This document shows positions 33,300 through 42,350 of a stretch of DNA of 59,080 bases, in pieces. The stretch covers positions 1 through 59,080 of the forward strand of contig SVKH01000001.1 of assembly GCA_015068545.1 (NCBI GenBank), read 5' to 3'. Origin of the DNA: Oscillospiraceae bacterium (GTDB lineage: Bacteria > Bacillota > Clostridia > UBA1381). Position 1 is the stretch's first letter, and each line of letters starts with the position of its first letter. The position numbers and the translations under genes are program-made. The notes beneath the pieces were generated by a model. The model was not told the origin of the DNA. It saw only the letters and a list, made by a program, of their open reading frames with translations, and searched no databases.

Positions 33300-36200
33300 A
33301 TGAAGATAACAGACAGTGATATCAAAAAAATCTGTTCTGACGGTATTTTTCGTGCGGGCTGTGACTACCAGAAGGAAGGCCGTGTTCATATAAGAGTCCG
33401 TAGTGAAGAAAGCGTGGTGGCGTCTGTTGACAGCGATAAGCTGTACAATGTCCATATTGGTTTTGATGCCAGCGGAAATATCAGCGAAACGTTCTGTACC
33501 TGCCCTTATTATCAGACTATGGGAGTGAGCTGTAAGCATATAGTTGCCACATTAAAGACGCGTCAGGCAGAGCTGGAAAGCGGAGAGGATTTTTCCGACG
33601 ATAACGACAGACTTGCCAGAAATCTTTGCTCATCCTTTGAGGAACTCAGCAGAGAAAAAATACCGCTTCATGCCGGTTTTGTCTTTAATATCAGTACAAA
33701 TCACAAAAGAGAATGTTCCTACTCTATGTCTATAAGACTAGGTTATTCCGAAACGCTGATAGCAGGAGTGGAGAGCTTTTTGGAAGCGTATGCAACAGGT
33801 GGAGAATATAAGCTTTCAAAACACAAAACCTATACAAGTGGCACCTATGCTATGGGAGTGAATGAGGAGCATATAATAAAGATTCTTTCCGAGGCATATC
33901 AGAACAAAGCCTTTTCCGGTAACTATTATACAAAAAAGCTGACAGCTACCGATTTTGGAGCATACACAGCAAGCCGTATTTTCCCTCTTTTAAAAAATGT
34001 GGATATCAGGTTTAATATAAATGGTATGCCATATCCTGGTATAATGATTCGTGAAGAGGATCCGGATATTCTGGTGGACGTAACCGCCACTGATGACAAC
34101 ATCAATATCTCCATACCGCAAAGTGGAATGGCACTTGTGCCGGATGGAAGTTGGTTTTTGTACGATGGTGATATTTACAGGACTACGATATCATGGCGTA
34201 GCTGGTATATGCCGATATATCGGGCTCTTGCCACCGAAAGCCGTACCCAGATAGATTTTAAAGGCGCAAATTCCATTTCCTTTGCCACAAATGTCCTGCC
34301 ATGGATAAGGCACAAAAAGGGAGTGATAGCCCAAGGAATAGAGAACGTAATAGTGGATTCCAAGCCGGGGTTTGATATATATTTTGACCGTTACGATGAC
34401 GGTATTTCCGCGGTTGTTATAGCAAAGTACGGGAATATTTCGCTAAGACTTCCCGAAGAGGAAGTAAGTCAGGATAAAATAATAGTTCGTTGCATAAACG
34501 AGGAAAAAAACATCCTGTCACACTTTAAAAACTTTACCGAAGTGGGTAAAACCTTCTACCTTTCGGATAGTGATGATTTATTTGAATTTTTTACAATAAC
34601 ACTAAAAAAGCTGTCTATGCTTGCCATTATACATCCGTCTGACAGCTTCCTTGCCATGCACACAAAAGTAGGTCCGGATTTTTCCGGTAAGGTGAGCTAC
34701 AATAAGGAGATAGACCTTTTGGAGGTGGATTTTGACACTAATATATCACCTTCGGAAGTAGCCGGCATTCTTAGTGCATTAAGGCATAAGAAAAGCTATT
34801 ACAGGATGAAGGACGGTTCATTTTTGGATATGGAGGGTGATGTGACTGTCCTTGACGTTTTAAACACCTTGGATTTTTCCTATCAGGAGCTTAAAGAGGG
34901 TAAGAAGGTTTTGTCAAAGTACAATGCTCTCTACCTTATGGGTTTAGTGGAAAACGGAGAAATCAGTCAGGATGAAGGCTTCGAAGCTCTGTGTGATGAT
35001 ATAAAAAGCATTCGTGCCGATATACCGGACTATCTTGAAAATGTTTTGCGTGACTATCAAAAGACAGGTGTTCATTGGATGAAACAGCTAGCAACGCTAG
35101 GGTTTGGAGGAATCCTTGCCGATGATATGGGTCTTGGAAAAACCTTGGAAGTTATTGCGTTTATCGCAAGTGAAAAAAAGGAAAATGCCGGTGCAAAGCT
35201 GCCGACTTTAGTAGTTTGTCCAAGTGCTCTTACCTATAACTGGTTGGGTGAAATTGTACGTTTTGCGCCCGACCTTAAGGCTTGTATAATAGAAGGGACA
35301 AAGGAGGAAAGAAAGAGACTTTTGGGTTGTACCGAGGACTATGATTTTATTATTACGTCCTATCCTCTTTTGCGACGTGATATTGCAGAATATGTGGAAA
35401 AAAGCTTTGCCTACTGCATTTTAGACGAATCACAGCATATTAAAAATCCAAGGACGCTTAGTGCAAAGGCAGTAAAAAGGATCAAAGCTATGGGATACTT
35501 TGCTCTAAGCGGTACTCCTGTGGAAAATTCTCTTTCCGAGCTGTGGTCTGTTTTCGACTTTATAATGCCGGGGTACTTGCACTCTTTGGCAAGATTTACC
35601 GAAAGATATATAAATCCCATTACCAGAAGTGATGACGAAACCGCTATGGATGCTCTTAGGAAAAAGATAAAGCCTTTCGTTTTGCGAAGAATGAAGTACG
35701 AGGTTTTAAAGGAATTGCCGGAAAAGATAGAGAATACCTTCTTTGCCGAGCCGGATTCTCATCAGAAAAAGCTGTATTCTGCCTATCTTGCGGTATCTCG
35801 GCAGGAAATATCTGTATCGGGAATTTCGGATAATATGAAAATCCTCTCTCTTCTTATGCGTCTGAGGCAGATTTGCTGTCACCCGAAGTTGGTGGATGAG
35901 AGCTACGAAAATGATAGTGGAAAACTGAACCTTTTGGAGGATTTAGTGGAAAGCGGCATAAAATCCGGACACAGAATACTGATATTTTCCCAGTTTACCT
36001 CCATGCTTTCCATTATAAGAGAAAGACTTGCGCAAATGGATATAGATTGCTTCTATCTTGACGGGCAGACATCATCTCACGCAAGAGTAGATTTTGCCGA
36101 CAGATTCAATAGCGGAGAAAAAAAGGTGTTTTTGGTATCCTTAAAGGCAGGAGGCACAGGCCTTAACCTTATTGGAGCCGATATGGTGATTCATTATGAC

Positions 36201-36425
36201 CCATGGTGGAATCCCGCGGCTGTGGAGCAGGCTTCCGATCGTGCATACCGTATAGGCCAGACCAAGGCGGTCCATGTTATAAAATTAGCCACAAAGGGAA
36301 CCATAGAGGAGCAAATATTAAAACTTCAGGAAAAGAAAAAGAATCTGGCAGACGGAGTAATCCGCACAAATTCTTCCATGCTATCCAGCCTTTCGAAGGA
36401 GGAAATTATGGAGCTTTTTAAATAA
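33300..36425 (+). CDS. SWIM zinc-finger SNF2-family helicase
   Basis: A 1041-aa protein. A SWIM zinc finger (CTCPYYQTMGVSCKH, Cys-x-Cys...Cys-x-His) lies near residue 60. A bacterial SNF2-associated domain fills the middle. The SNF2 ATPase starts near 575 with LADDMGLGKTLEV (Walker A), DESQHIKN (motif II), LSGTPVENSLSELWS and, in the C-terminal RecA lobe, SLKAGGTGLNL and DRAYRIGQT. Such proteins translocate on double-stranded DNA and remodel protein-DNA complexes. No nuclease or methylase neighbours point to a defence system here. GGAGGGCGGAG precedes the ATG. Confidence 0.93.
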   Translation: MKITDSDIKKICSDGIFRAGCDYQKEGRVHIRVRSEESVVASVDSDKLYNVHIGFDASGNISETFCTCPYYQTMGVSCKHIVATLKTRQAELESGEDFSDDNDRLARNLCSSFEELSREKIPLHAGFVFNISTNHKRECSYSMSIRLGYSETLIAGVESFLEAYATGGEYKLSKHKTYTSGTYAMGVNEEHIIKILSEAYQNKAFSGNYYTKKLTATDFGAYTASRIFPLLKNVDIRFNINGMPYPGIMIREEDPDILVDVTATDDNINISIPQSGMALVPDGSWFLYDGDIYRTTISWRSWYMPIYRALATESRTQIDFKGANSISFATNVLPWIRHKKGVIAQGIENVIVDSKPGFDIYFDRYDDGISAVVIAKYGNISLRLPEEEVSQDKIIVRCINEEKNILSHFKNFTEVGKTFYLSDSDDLFEFFTITLKKLSMLAIIHPSDSFLAMHTKVGPDFSGKVSYNKEIDLLEVDFDTNISPSEVAGILSALRHKKSYYRMKDGSFLDMEGDVTVLDVLNTLDFSYQELKEGKKVLSKYNALYLMGLVENGEISQDEGFEALCDDIKSIRADIPDYLENVLRDYQKTGVHWMKQLATLGFGGILADDMGLGKTLEVIAFIASEKKENAGAKLPTLVVCPSALTYNWLGEIVRFAPDLKACIIEGTKEERKRLLGCTEDYDFIITSYPLLRRDIAEYVEKSFAYCILDESQHIKNPRTLSAKAVKRIKAMGYFALSGTPVENSLSELWSVFDFIMPGYLHSLARFTERYINPITRSDDETAMDALRKKIKPFVLRRMKYEVLKELPEKIENTFFAEPDSHQKKLYSAYLAVSRQEISVSGISDNMKILSLLMRLRQICCHPKLVDESYENDSGKLNLLEDLVESGIKSGHRILIFSQFTSMLSIIRERLAQMDIDCFYLDGQTSSHARVDFADRFNSGEKKVFLVSLKAGGTGLNLIGADMVIHYDPWWNPAAVEQASDRAYRIGQTKAVHVIKLATKGTIEEQILKLQEKKKNLADGVIRTNSSMLSSLSKEEIMELFK

Positions 36426-36434
36426 ATATATATC

Positions 36435-36463
36435 TTGATTTTTTATATGCACGGTGCTATAAT
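36435..36463 (+). promoter_or_regulatory. promoter of trkA-trkH
   Basis: TTGATT (36435-36440), 17 bp, TATAAT (36458-36463). Confidence 0.7.
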
Positions 36464-36503
36464 CGAAAGAGTTAAATGATTTTTAATTTAAGAGGGAAAA
36501 GGA

Positions 36504-37862
36504 ATGAATATTATAATTGTTGGTTGCGGAAAGGTAGGTCAAAAGCTTGCTGAGCAGCTTAGTCAGGAGAAAATACACAATATAACTGTTTTGGACACAA
36601 GGTATAATGTAATTCAGGACCTTATAAACCAATTCGATATTATGGGAGTTGTGGGTAGTTGTACTGATATTGACGTTCTGGCAGAAGCAGGAGTAAAGGA
36701 CGCCAACATACTTATCGCAGTAACCGGTTCGGATGAGCTGAACCTTCTCACCTGCCTTATGGCAAAGAAAACAGGTAATTGCCAGACAATAGCCAGAGTA
36801 AGAAGACCGGAATATTCAAAGGAGCTTCATATATTCAAGGAGGACTTAGGTCTTGCCATGATAATCAATCCGGAGCAAACCGCTGCCGCAGAAATGGCAA
36901 GGATATTGCGTGCGCCTTCTGCTATACAGATAGATACCTTTGCTAAGGGAAGGGCAGAGATTATAAAGTTTAAAATAGGCGAAAAATCGCCTCTTGAGGA
37001 TGTTCGCATAGCGGATATTATAAAAAAGATAGACTCTGATATACTGGTCTGCGGTGTAGAACGTGGGGAAGATGCCTTTATTCCGGGCGGTGATTTTATA
37101 CTTCGCCGCGGAGATTTGGTCAGCATCGTAGCCACATTAAAAAGCGGTGTGGACTTCTTTAAGAAAATCGGATTTAACACAAATCGGGTGCGTGACACCA
37201 TTATAGTTGGAGGTGGAGATACAGCATATTATCTTGCAAAAATTTTGCTGGCCACCGGTGTAAAGGTAAAGCTTGTGGAAAAGAATGAGCAAAGGTGTGA
37301 GGAGCTGTGCAGTAAGTTGCCTAAGGCTACTATAATAAACGGCGACGGCACAGACAACAACCTGCTTTTGGAGGAAGGGCTGGAATATGCCCAGTCCTTT
37401 GTTTCCATGACTAATATAGACGAGGAAAATATTCTTCTTTCCCTTTATGCAAAGAGCAAAATGGAAGGAAAGGTTATTACAAAGGTAAACCGTGTTTCCT
37501 ATGACGATGTAATAGACGGACTGGATTTGGGCAGTGTGATATATCCTAAAAACATCACTGCCGACCATATTGTAAAGTTCGTCCGTGCTATGAATAATTC
37601 CATAGGAAACAATATTGAAACCATGCACGTCATATTGGGGGGTAATGCAGAAGCTTTGGAATTTAGAATAAGGGAAAACTCCAAGGTTACAGGTATTCCG
37701 CTTAGCGAAATTAAGCTAAAATCCAATACCTTGATTGCCTGTATCAACCGAAGCGGAAATATAATTCTGCCTCGTGGTCGTGATACTATTGAGGTTGACG
37801 ATACTGTTATAGTAGTTACCACAAATCATGGATTCAACGATATCAAAGACATATTGGAATAA
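36504..37862 (+). CDS. trkA: Trk potassium uptake regulator TrkA
   Basis: A 452-aa peripheral subunit with two RCK modules. Each has a Rossmann nucleotide site (IIVGCGKVGQKLAEQL at the start, IIVGGGDTAYYLAKIL near 230) and a C-terminal TrkA_C half. It binds NAD(H)/ATP and gates TrkH. GAGGGAAAAGG lies before the ATG. trkH starts 39 bp later. Confidence 0.95.
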   Translation: MNIIIVGCGKVGQKLAEQLSQEKIHNITVLDTRYNVIQDLINQFDIMGVVGSCTDIDVLAEAGVKDANILIAVTGSDELNLLTCLMAKKTGNCQTIARVRRPEYSKELHIFKEDLGLAMIINPEQTAAAEMARILRAPSAIQIDTFAKGRAEIIKFKIGEKSPLEDVRIADIIKKIDSDILVCGVERGEDAFIPGGDFILRRGDLVSIVATLKSGVDFFKKIGFNTNRVRDTIIVGGGDTAYYLAKILLATGVKVKLVEKNEQRCEELCSKLPKATIINGDGTDNNLLLEEGLEYAQSFVSMTNIDEENILLSLYAKSKMEGKVITKVNRVSYDDVIDGLDLGSVIYPKNITADHIVKFVRAMNNSIGNNIETMHVILGGNAEALEFRIRENSKVTGIPLSEIKLKSNTLIACINRSGNIILPRGRDTIEVDDTVIVVTTNHGFNDIKDILE

Positions 37863-37901
37863 AGGACACCGTGTTATATCGGCATAAAAACGGAGAAAGC
37901 T

Positions 37902-39338
37902 ATGAATTATAAAGTTGTTGCGCACACATTAGGGTGGGTTATGAATATCGAAGCGGCTTGCATGGTATTACCCCTTATTTGTGCAATTATTTACAGGGAG
38001 CCAGAGGCTATGACCTTTGGTATAAGCATTGCAATTTGTCTTGTACTTGGTCTGTGTCTTACATTAAAAGCTCCCAAAAAGAAGGATATGTATGCAAAGG
38101 AAGGAATGGTGGCGGTAGCCCTTTCATGGATTGTTATAAGTATTTTGGGTGCTTTGCCATTTGTCATATCAGGGTATATTCCAAATTTTGTTGATGCTCT
38201 TTTTGAGACTGTTTCCGGTTTTACTACCACAGGTGCATCTATACTGACCGATGTTGAAGCACTTCCAAAGTCAATGCTTTTTTGGCGAAGCTTCACTCAC
38301 TGGATTGGCGGAATGGGAGTTCTGGTATTCATAGTAGCCATACTTCCTCTATCCGGCGGTGCAAATATGCATCTTATAAAAGCGGAAAGCCCGGGGCCAT
38401 CTGTGGGCAAGCTTGTGCCTAAAGTAAAGTCAACTGCTATGATTTTATACGGCATATACCTTGGATTAACAGCTACCGAAATTGTGTTTTTGCTGTTTGC
38501 AGGAATGGACACGTTCAGTGCAATTACTCTTACTTTCGGGACAGTTGGTACGGGCGGATTTGGTGTTTTAAACAGTAGTGTGGCAGACTATTCAAACGCT
38601 GTGCAGATAATAATTACGGTGTTTATGCTGCTTTGTGGTATAAATTTTTCCATATATTATATGTTACTTTTAGGTAAGGTCAGGGATGCTGCAAAATCCT
38701 CTGAGCTTTGGGTATATCTTGGAGTAGTTGCGTTGTCCATATTTGCAATCAGTATAAATTGCTCCGGATTGTACGAAACTGTTGGAGATACAGTAAGGCA
38801 CAGTGCGTTTCAGGTAGCATCCATTATAACTACTACCGGTTACGGAACTACCGATTTTGACCTGTGGCCGTCTTTTTCAAAGACTATTTTGGTGCTATTG
38901 ATGTTTATGGGAGCTTGTGCCGGAAGTACAGGCGGCGGTATAAAGGTTTCCAGAATAGTTATACTTTTTAAAAGCATTTTAAAAGAGGTTAAGCTTTCTG
39001 CTCATCCTAAAACTACCTACAAGCTGACTATGGACGGACATATTATTGAGCATAGCGTGCTTCGTGCAGTAAATGTGTATATGGCGGCGTACCTGATGAT
39101 TTTTGTATTGTCACTGCTTATTATATCCCTTGACAATTTCGATTTTACCACTAATTTTACTGCAGTCACCGCTACTATAAACAATATTGGTCCGGGACTT
39201 TCCAAGGTAGGCCCTACCTGTAATTTCTCCCAGTTCTCATCTCTTTCCAAGCTTGTGTGCATAGCGGATATGCTTGTGGGAAGACTGGAGATTTTCCCGA
39301 TATTGGTTTTATTTACACCTCATACATGGAGAAAATAG
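37902..39338 (+). CDS. trkH: Trk potassium transporter TrkH
   Basis: A 478-aa membrane pore protein of the Trk/Ktr/HKT superfamily. Four selectivity-filter repeats are visible, including VSGFTTTGAS, GTVGTGGFG, TTTGYGTTDF and the final INNIGPGLSKVG. It ends in VLFTPHTWRK before TAG. It forms the K+ uptake complex with TrkA. Confidence 0.95.
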   Translation: MNYKVVAHTLGWVMNIEAACMVLPLICAIIYREPEAMTFGISIAICLVLGLCLTLKAPKKKDMYAKEGMVAVALSWIVISILGALPFVISGYIPNFVDALFETVSGFTTTGASILTDVEALPKSMLFWRSFTHWIGGMGVLVFIVAILPLSGGANMHLIKAESPGPSVGKLVPKVKSTAMILYGIYLGLTATEIVFLLFAGMDTFSAITLTFGTVGTGGFGVLNSSVADYSNAVQIIITVFMLLCGINFSIYYMLLLGKVRDAAKSSELWVYLGVVALSIFAISINCSGLYETVGDTVRHSAFQVASIITTTGYGTTDFDLWPSFSKTILVLLMFMGACAGSTGGGIKVSRIVILFKSILKEVKLSAHPKTTYKLTMDGHIIEHSVLRAVNVYMAAYLMIFVLSLLIISLDNFDFTTNFTAVTATINNIGPGLSKVGPTCNFSQFSSLSKLVCIADMLVGRLEIFPILVLFTPHTWRK

Positions 39339-39418
39339 CGGTTACAAAAAGGACTCTAAAATAGTCCGGAACATAAAACGGGGAATTAAACCCTGTGTAA
39401 TAGAGGATATTTAGTATT

Positions 39419-39459
39419 AAAATAGAGGAAATCCCGAATATGAGATTTCCTCTATTTTT
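39419..39459 (+). terminator. terminator downstream of trkH
   Basis: AATAGAGGAAATC pairs with GATTTCCTCTATT, followed by T5. A smaller hairpin GGACT/AGTCC lies at 39351-39367. From 39460 to 39603 nothing else is recognisable. Confidence 0.85.
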
Positions 39460-39603
39460 ATGCCATTTCGTAAATAAACGAGTTACTGCAATGGACAGCT
39501 CAGGTGTCCCCAAAATACCTAGGTCCGTTTTACCTGTATGAACAGTTTTTCCTATACTATAAAATCTTTATATATTTTACAGTCTATGATGATTCGTTTC
39601 CGG

Positions 39604-41106
39604 TTATCTTCTTCTGCGTGTATAGCTATCGTTTCTTGAATTGCGTCTATTTCTGGAATTATAGCTGTCTTTTGCTGTTTTTGGGGTTTCGTTTTCCCTG
39701 CGGTAAGATGCAAGCTTGCTTTGTCTGATTTTACGCTTTCTGTTTTTTATCGCCCTTAGTCTTAGGTAGAATGCTACTGCAAGAATGGCTATAATTATAA
39801 CAAATGGGTTAAATATGAAACCAAAAATCAGGTTGATTATATGCAGTATGAAGTCACGTTTAACTTCGTTTGCAGCAACAAGATTTGCTGTTTTTAAAAC
39901 CTTTCCGTTGTAGCTGTATGTGACAGTACCAAAAATATCGCCCTGCACGATAGGAGCGACAGCATCCTTGGTAATTTCTACATCGCATTCCACATTTTTT
40001 GGATCTACCGAGCTTTTCATTGTGGTGTAAAGGTCGCTGTCGACTGTAAGTGCAAGTCTGGTGGAGTCTTTTGCCTCTTTTACTTTGGAGTCATGGATGA
40101 CATCACCTTGCTTTGCAAGCTCTACCGTCTGGTAATTCTTCAGGACATAGTCAAACATCGCCTTGGTATCGGTAAAGGAATATGCGCCCTCGTTTGCGTT
40201 TTCATTAGGACAATTCATTACCACACTTATAAGGGAAAGCTGACCTTTTTCGGCAGATGCCACAAGGCAATATCCTGCATTTGTGCTATTTCCGGATTTT
40301 ATTCCTGTTGCATTTGGGTAATAATGGTAAGGATATTTATATCTGCTTACCAGATGATTTGTGCTGAGGATAGTTTTTTCCTTACTGCGCATATTTGAAG
40401 CAGGAAAAACATATTTTTGAGTGAGTACAATTTCGCGGAAGGTAGGATTTTTCATAGCGTACTGGGCAAGCTTTGCCATATCGGCTGCTGTGGTATAATG
40501 GTTTTCGTCATGCCAACCGGTAGGATTTGCAAAGTGTGTGCCTGTCATGCCAAGCTCTACGGCTTTGTCGTTCATTTTTTGGACAAAATCCTCCAAGGTG
40601 CCGCATACTGTAAGAGCCAATGTATTTGCCGCGTCGTTATTGGAGTTCATTATGATTGCGTACAAAAGCTGTTCTACGGTAAATGTTTCGCCGGGGAGCA
40701 TACCCAGCTGAGGCTGATCATAGCTCACATTAGCAAGAGCAGCTTCGGAAACTGTGCAGATATCGGTTAGCTTTGTGCTTTCCAGTACAATCATTGCAGT
40801 CATTATGTTGGATGTTCCCGCAGGGAAAACCTTTCTATCCGAGTTCATAGCGAAGATAGCATCTCCGGATTTTGCGTCAATAACTATGGCAGATTCCGCG
40901 TTAGGCTTCGGGAAATCGGTTTTTAAACTGCTTTGTGTCCGGTCCCTTGAAGAGGAGTCTGTGTCTGGGGCAGCATAGGCGAAAGAGCCTAATGCAATTG
41001 TTGCCGCCATAATCAAAACAAATATTTTATTATGCAGGAAATTACTACGTTCATGATTTCTGCGCCCGCAGGCGAAGCTTTTGTAAAAAGCGTTTTTATT
41101 TTTCAT
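39604..41106 (-). CDS. D-alanyl-D-alanine carboxypeptidase-like protein lacking the SxxK motif
   Basis: A 500-aa secreted, membrane-anchored S11 (PBP5/DacF) family protein. A signal peptide with a long basic n-region ends near SFAYA. The usual ASxxKIMTA reads AGTSNIMTA, so both the nucleophile Ser and general-base Lys are replaced (Gly, Asn). The SxN motif (NSNNDAAN) and KTG motif (GIKSGNSTNAG) are kept. A beta-rich C-terminal domain, one membrane helix near 430-450 and a tail rich in Arg, Ser, Asn and Tyr follow. It is probably non-catalytic and may bind peptidoglycan or a partner. Confidence 0.85.
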   Translation of the reverse strand: MKNKNAFYKSFACGRRNHERSNFLHNKIFVLIMAATIALGSFAYAAPDTDSSSRDRTQSSLKTDFPKPNAESAIVIDAKSGDAIFAMNSDRKVFPAGTSNIMTAMIVLESTKLTDICTVSEAALANVSYDQPQLGMLPGETFTVEQLLYAIIMNSNNDAANTLALTVCGTLEDFVQKMNDKAVELGMTGTHFANPTGWHDENHYTTAADMAKLAQYAMKNPTFREIVLTQKYVFPASNMRSKEKTILSTNHLVSRYKYPYHYYPNATGIKSGNSTNAGYCLVASAEKGQLSLISVVMNCPNENANEGAYSFTDTKAMFDYVLKNYQTVELAKQGDVIHDSKVKEAKDSTRLALTVDSDLYTTMKSSVDPKNVECDVEITKDAVAPIVQGDIFGTVTYSYNGKVLKTANLVAANEVKRDFILHIINLIFGFIFNPFVIIIAILAVAFYLRLRAIKNRKRKIRQSKLASYRRENETPKTAKDSYNSRNRRNSRNDSYTRRRR

Positions 41107-41301
41107 AGGTAACCCTTTCCTCCCACATCAAATTTCTGCGGCATCGTATTTGTGGGTATAATACGGTGCAATAAGAACAATTATACTTTAATTATACATA
41201 AATATATATAATTTTGCAATAATTTTATAAAAAAGTGTAGAAAAAATAATTTTTTGTGATATACTTATAATGTGTAGTTTTGTGCTAGGGTGAGGAAATA
41301 T

Positions 41302-41655
41302 ATGAAAACAACTACAATTTTTACTATTTTCATTTTGTCTTTGTGCATAGGAACGACAGCAACTTACGGGGATTTCTCATGGCTTTGCGATACTGTGGTG
41401 TATGCGCCCTCTGGCGGAGGTGGCGTTTTGCCTTTGTCTGATGCTCCGGGAGTTAAGGACGGCATGGTAAATATAAATACAGCAAATGCGGATGAGCTGG
41501 ATTTGTTGTATGGAATTGGGCAGGCGTATGCCAACAGGATAATAGACTACCGAAAGAATAACGGCAGATTTGAAGTAATACAGGACATTATGAAGGTAAC
41601 GGGAATAGGCGAAAAACGTTTTTCCCGAATTAAAGATAATATAACAGTAGAATGA
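41302..41655 (+). CDS. ComEA-like helix-hairpin-helix protein
   Basis: A 117-aa exported protein. A signal-anchor helix is followed by a short linker and two helix-hairpin-helix repeats (NINTANADELDLLYGIG, VTGIGEKRFSRI). ComEA proteins bind double-stranded DNA at the surface during transformation; no other competence genes are seen here. The ATG at 41302 follows GGTGAGG; a GTG four codons upstream overlaps that site. Its stop lies 14 bp before the response regulator start. Confidence 0.8.
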   Translation: MKTTTIFTIFILSLCIGTTATYGDFSWLCDTVVYAPSGGGGVLPLSDAPGVKDGMVNINTANADELDLLYGIGQAYANRIIDYRKNNGRFEVIQDIMKVTGIGEKRFSRIKDNITVE

Positions 41656-41669
41656 AAGAGGATTTTAAG

Positions 41670-42350
41670 ATGAAAATACTGGTTGTTGACGATGAAAAGC
41701 TATTAGTCAAGGGGATAAAGTACAATTTGGAGCAGGAAGGCTATCAGGTTGTTACTGCTTTTGACGGAGAGGAAGCGGTGAGGCAAGCTCATGACGACAG
41801 CATAAACCTAATACTATTGGACGTTATGCTTCCTAAAATGGACGGACTTACAGCCTGCCGTACCATTAGGAGCTTTTCCGATGTGCCGATAATTATGCTT
41901 ACAGCCCGAAGTGAGGATATAGACAAGATATTAGGCCTTGAGTACGGAGCAGACGATTACATTACAAAACCTTTTAATATCAGAGAGGTTACATCCAGAA
42001 TAAAGGCTATTCTTCGTCGTGTTAATCCAAAACCAAGGGGAGATGCAGGAAAGTTGGTATCGGGCGACCTTACCATAGACTACAACTTCCGCCGAGTGAT
42101 AATCAACGGAAAAAACATAGACCTTACCGGCAAGGAATTTGAGCTTATCGACCTATTTGTAAAAAATCCTGGGAAGGTGTACACTAGGGACAATCTGCTG
42201 GATATAGCATGGGGTGTGGACTATCCCGGTGACGCAAGAACGGTGGACGTTCATATAAGACGACTTCGTGAGAAGATAGAAGAAAACCCGGCAGAGCCGA
42301 CTTACGTTAAGACTAAATGGGGTGTTGGATATTACTATAAACAAGATTAA
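41670..42350 (+). CDS. OmpR/PhoB-family response regulator
   Basis: A 226-aa regulator. The receiver domain has VVDDEK, the phospho-acceptor Asp in LLDVMLPKMDG, and KPFN. The C-terminal winged helix ends in VDVHIRRLREKIEENP and KTKWGVGYYYKQD. The ATG at 41670 follows AGAGGA; an upstream ATG overlapping the comEA-like stop is possible. It overlaps the kinase gene. Confidence 0.93.
   Translation: MKILVVDDEKLLVKGIKYNLEQEGYQVVTAFDGEEAVRQAHDDSINLILLDVMLPKMDGLTACRTIRSFSDVPIIMLTARSEDIDKILGLEYGADDYITKPFNIREVTSRIKAILRRVNPKPRGDAGKLVSGDLTIDYNFRRVIINGKNIDLTGKEFELIDLFVKNPGKVYTRDNLLDIAWGVDYPGDARTVDVHIRRLREKIEENPAEPTYVKTKWGVGYYYKQD

Noticed and set aside
33300..36425. SNF2 helicase as part of a DISARM-like or other defence system
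   Set aside because: Neighbours are an MreB-like gene and trkA/trkH; no methylase, nuclease or phospholipase partner is present.
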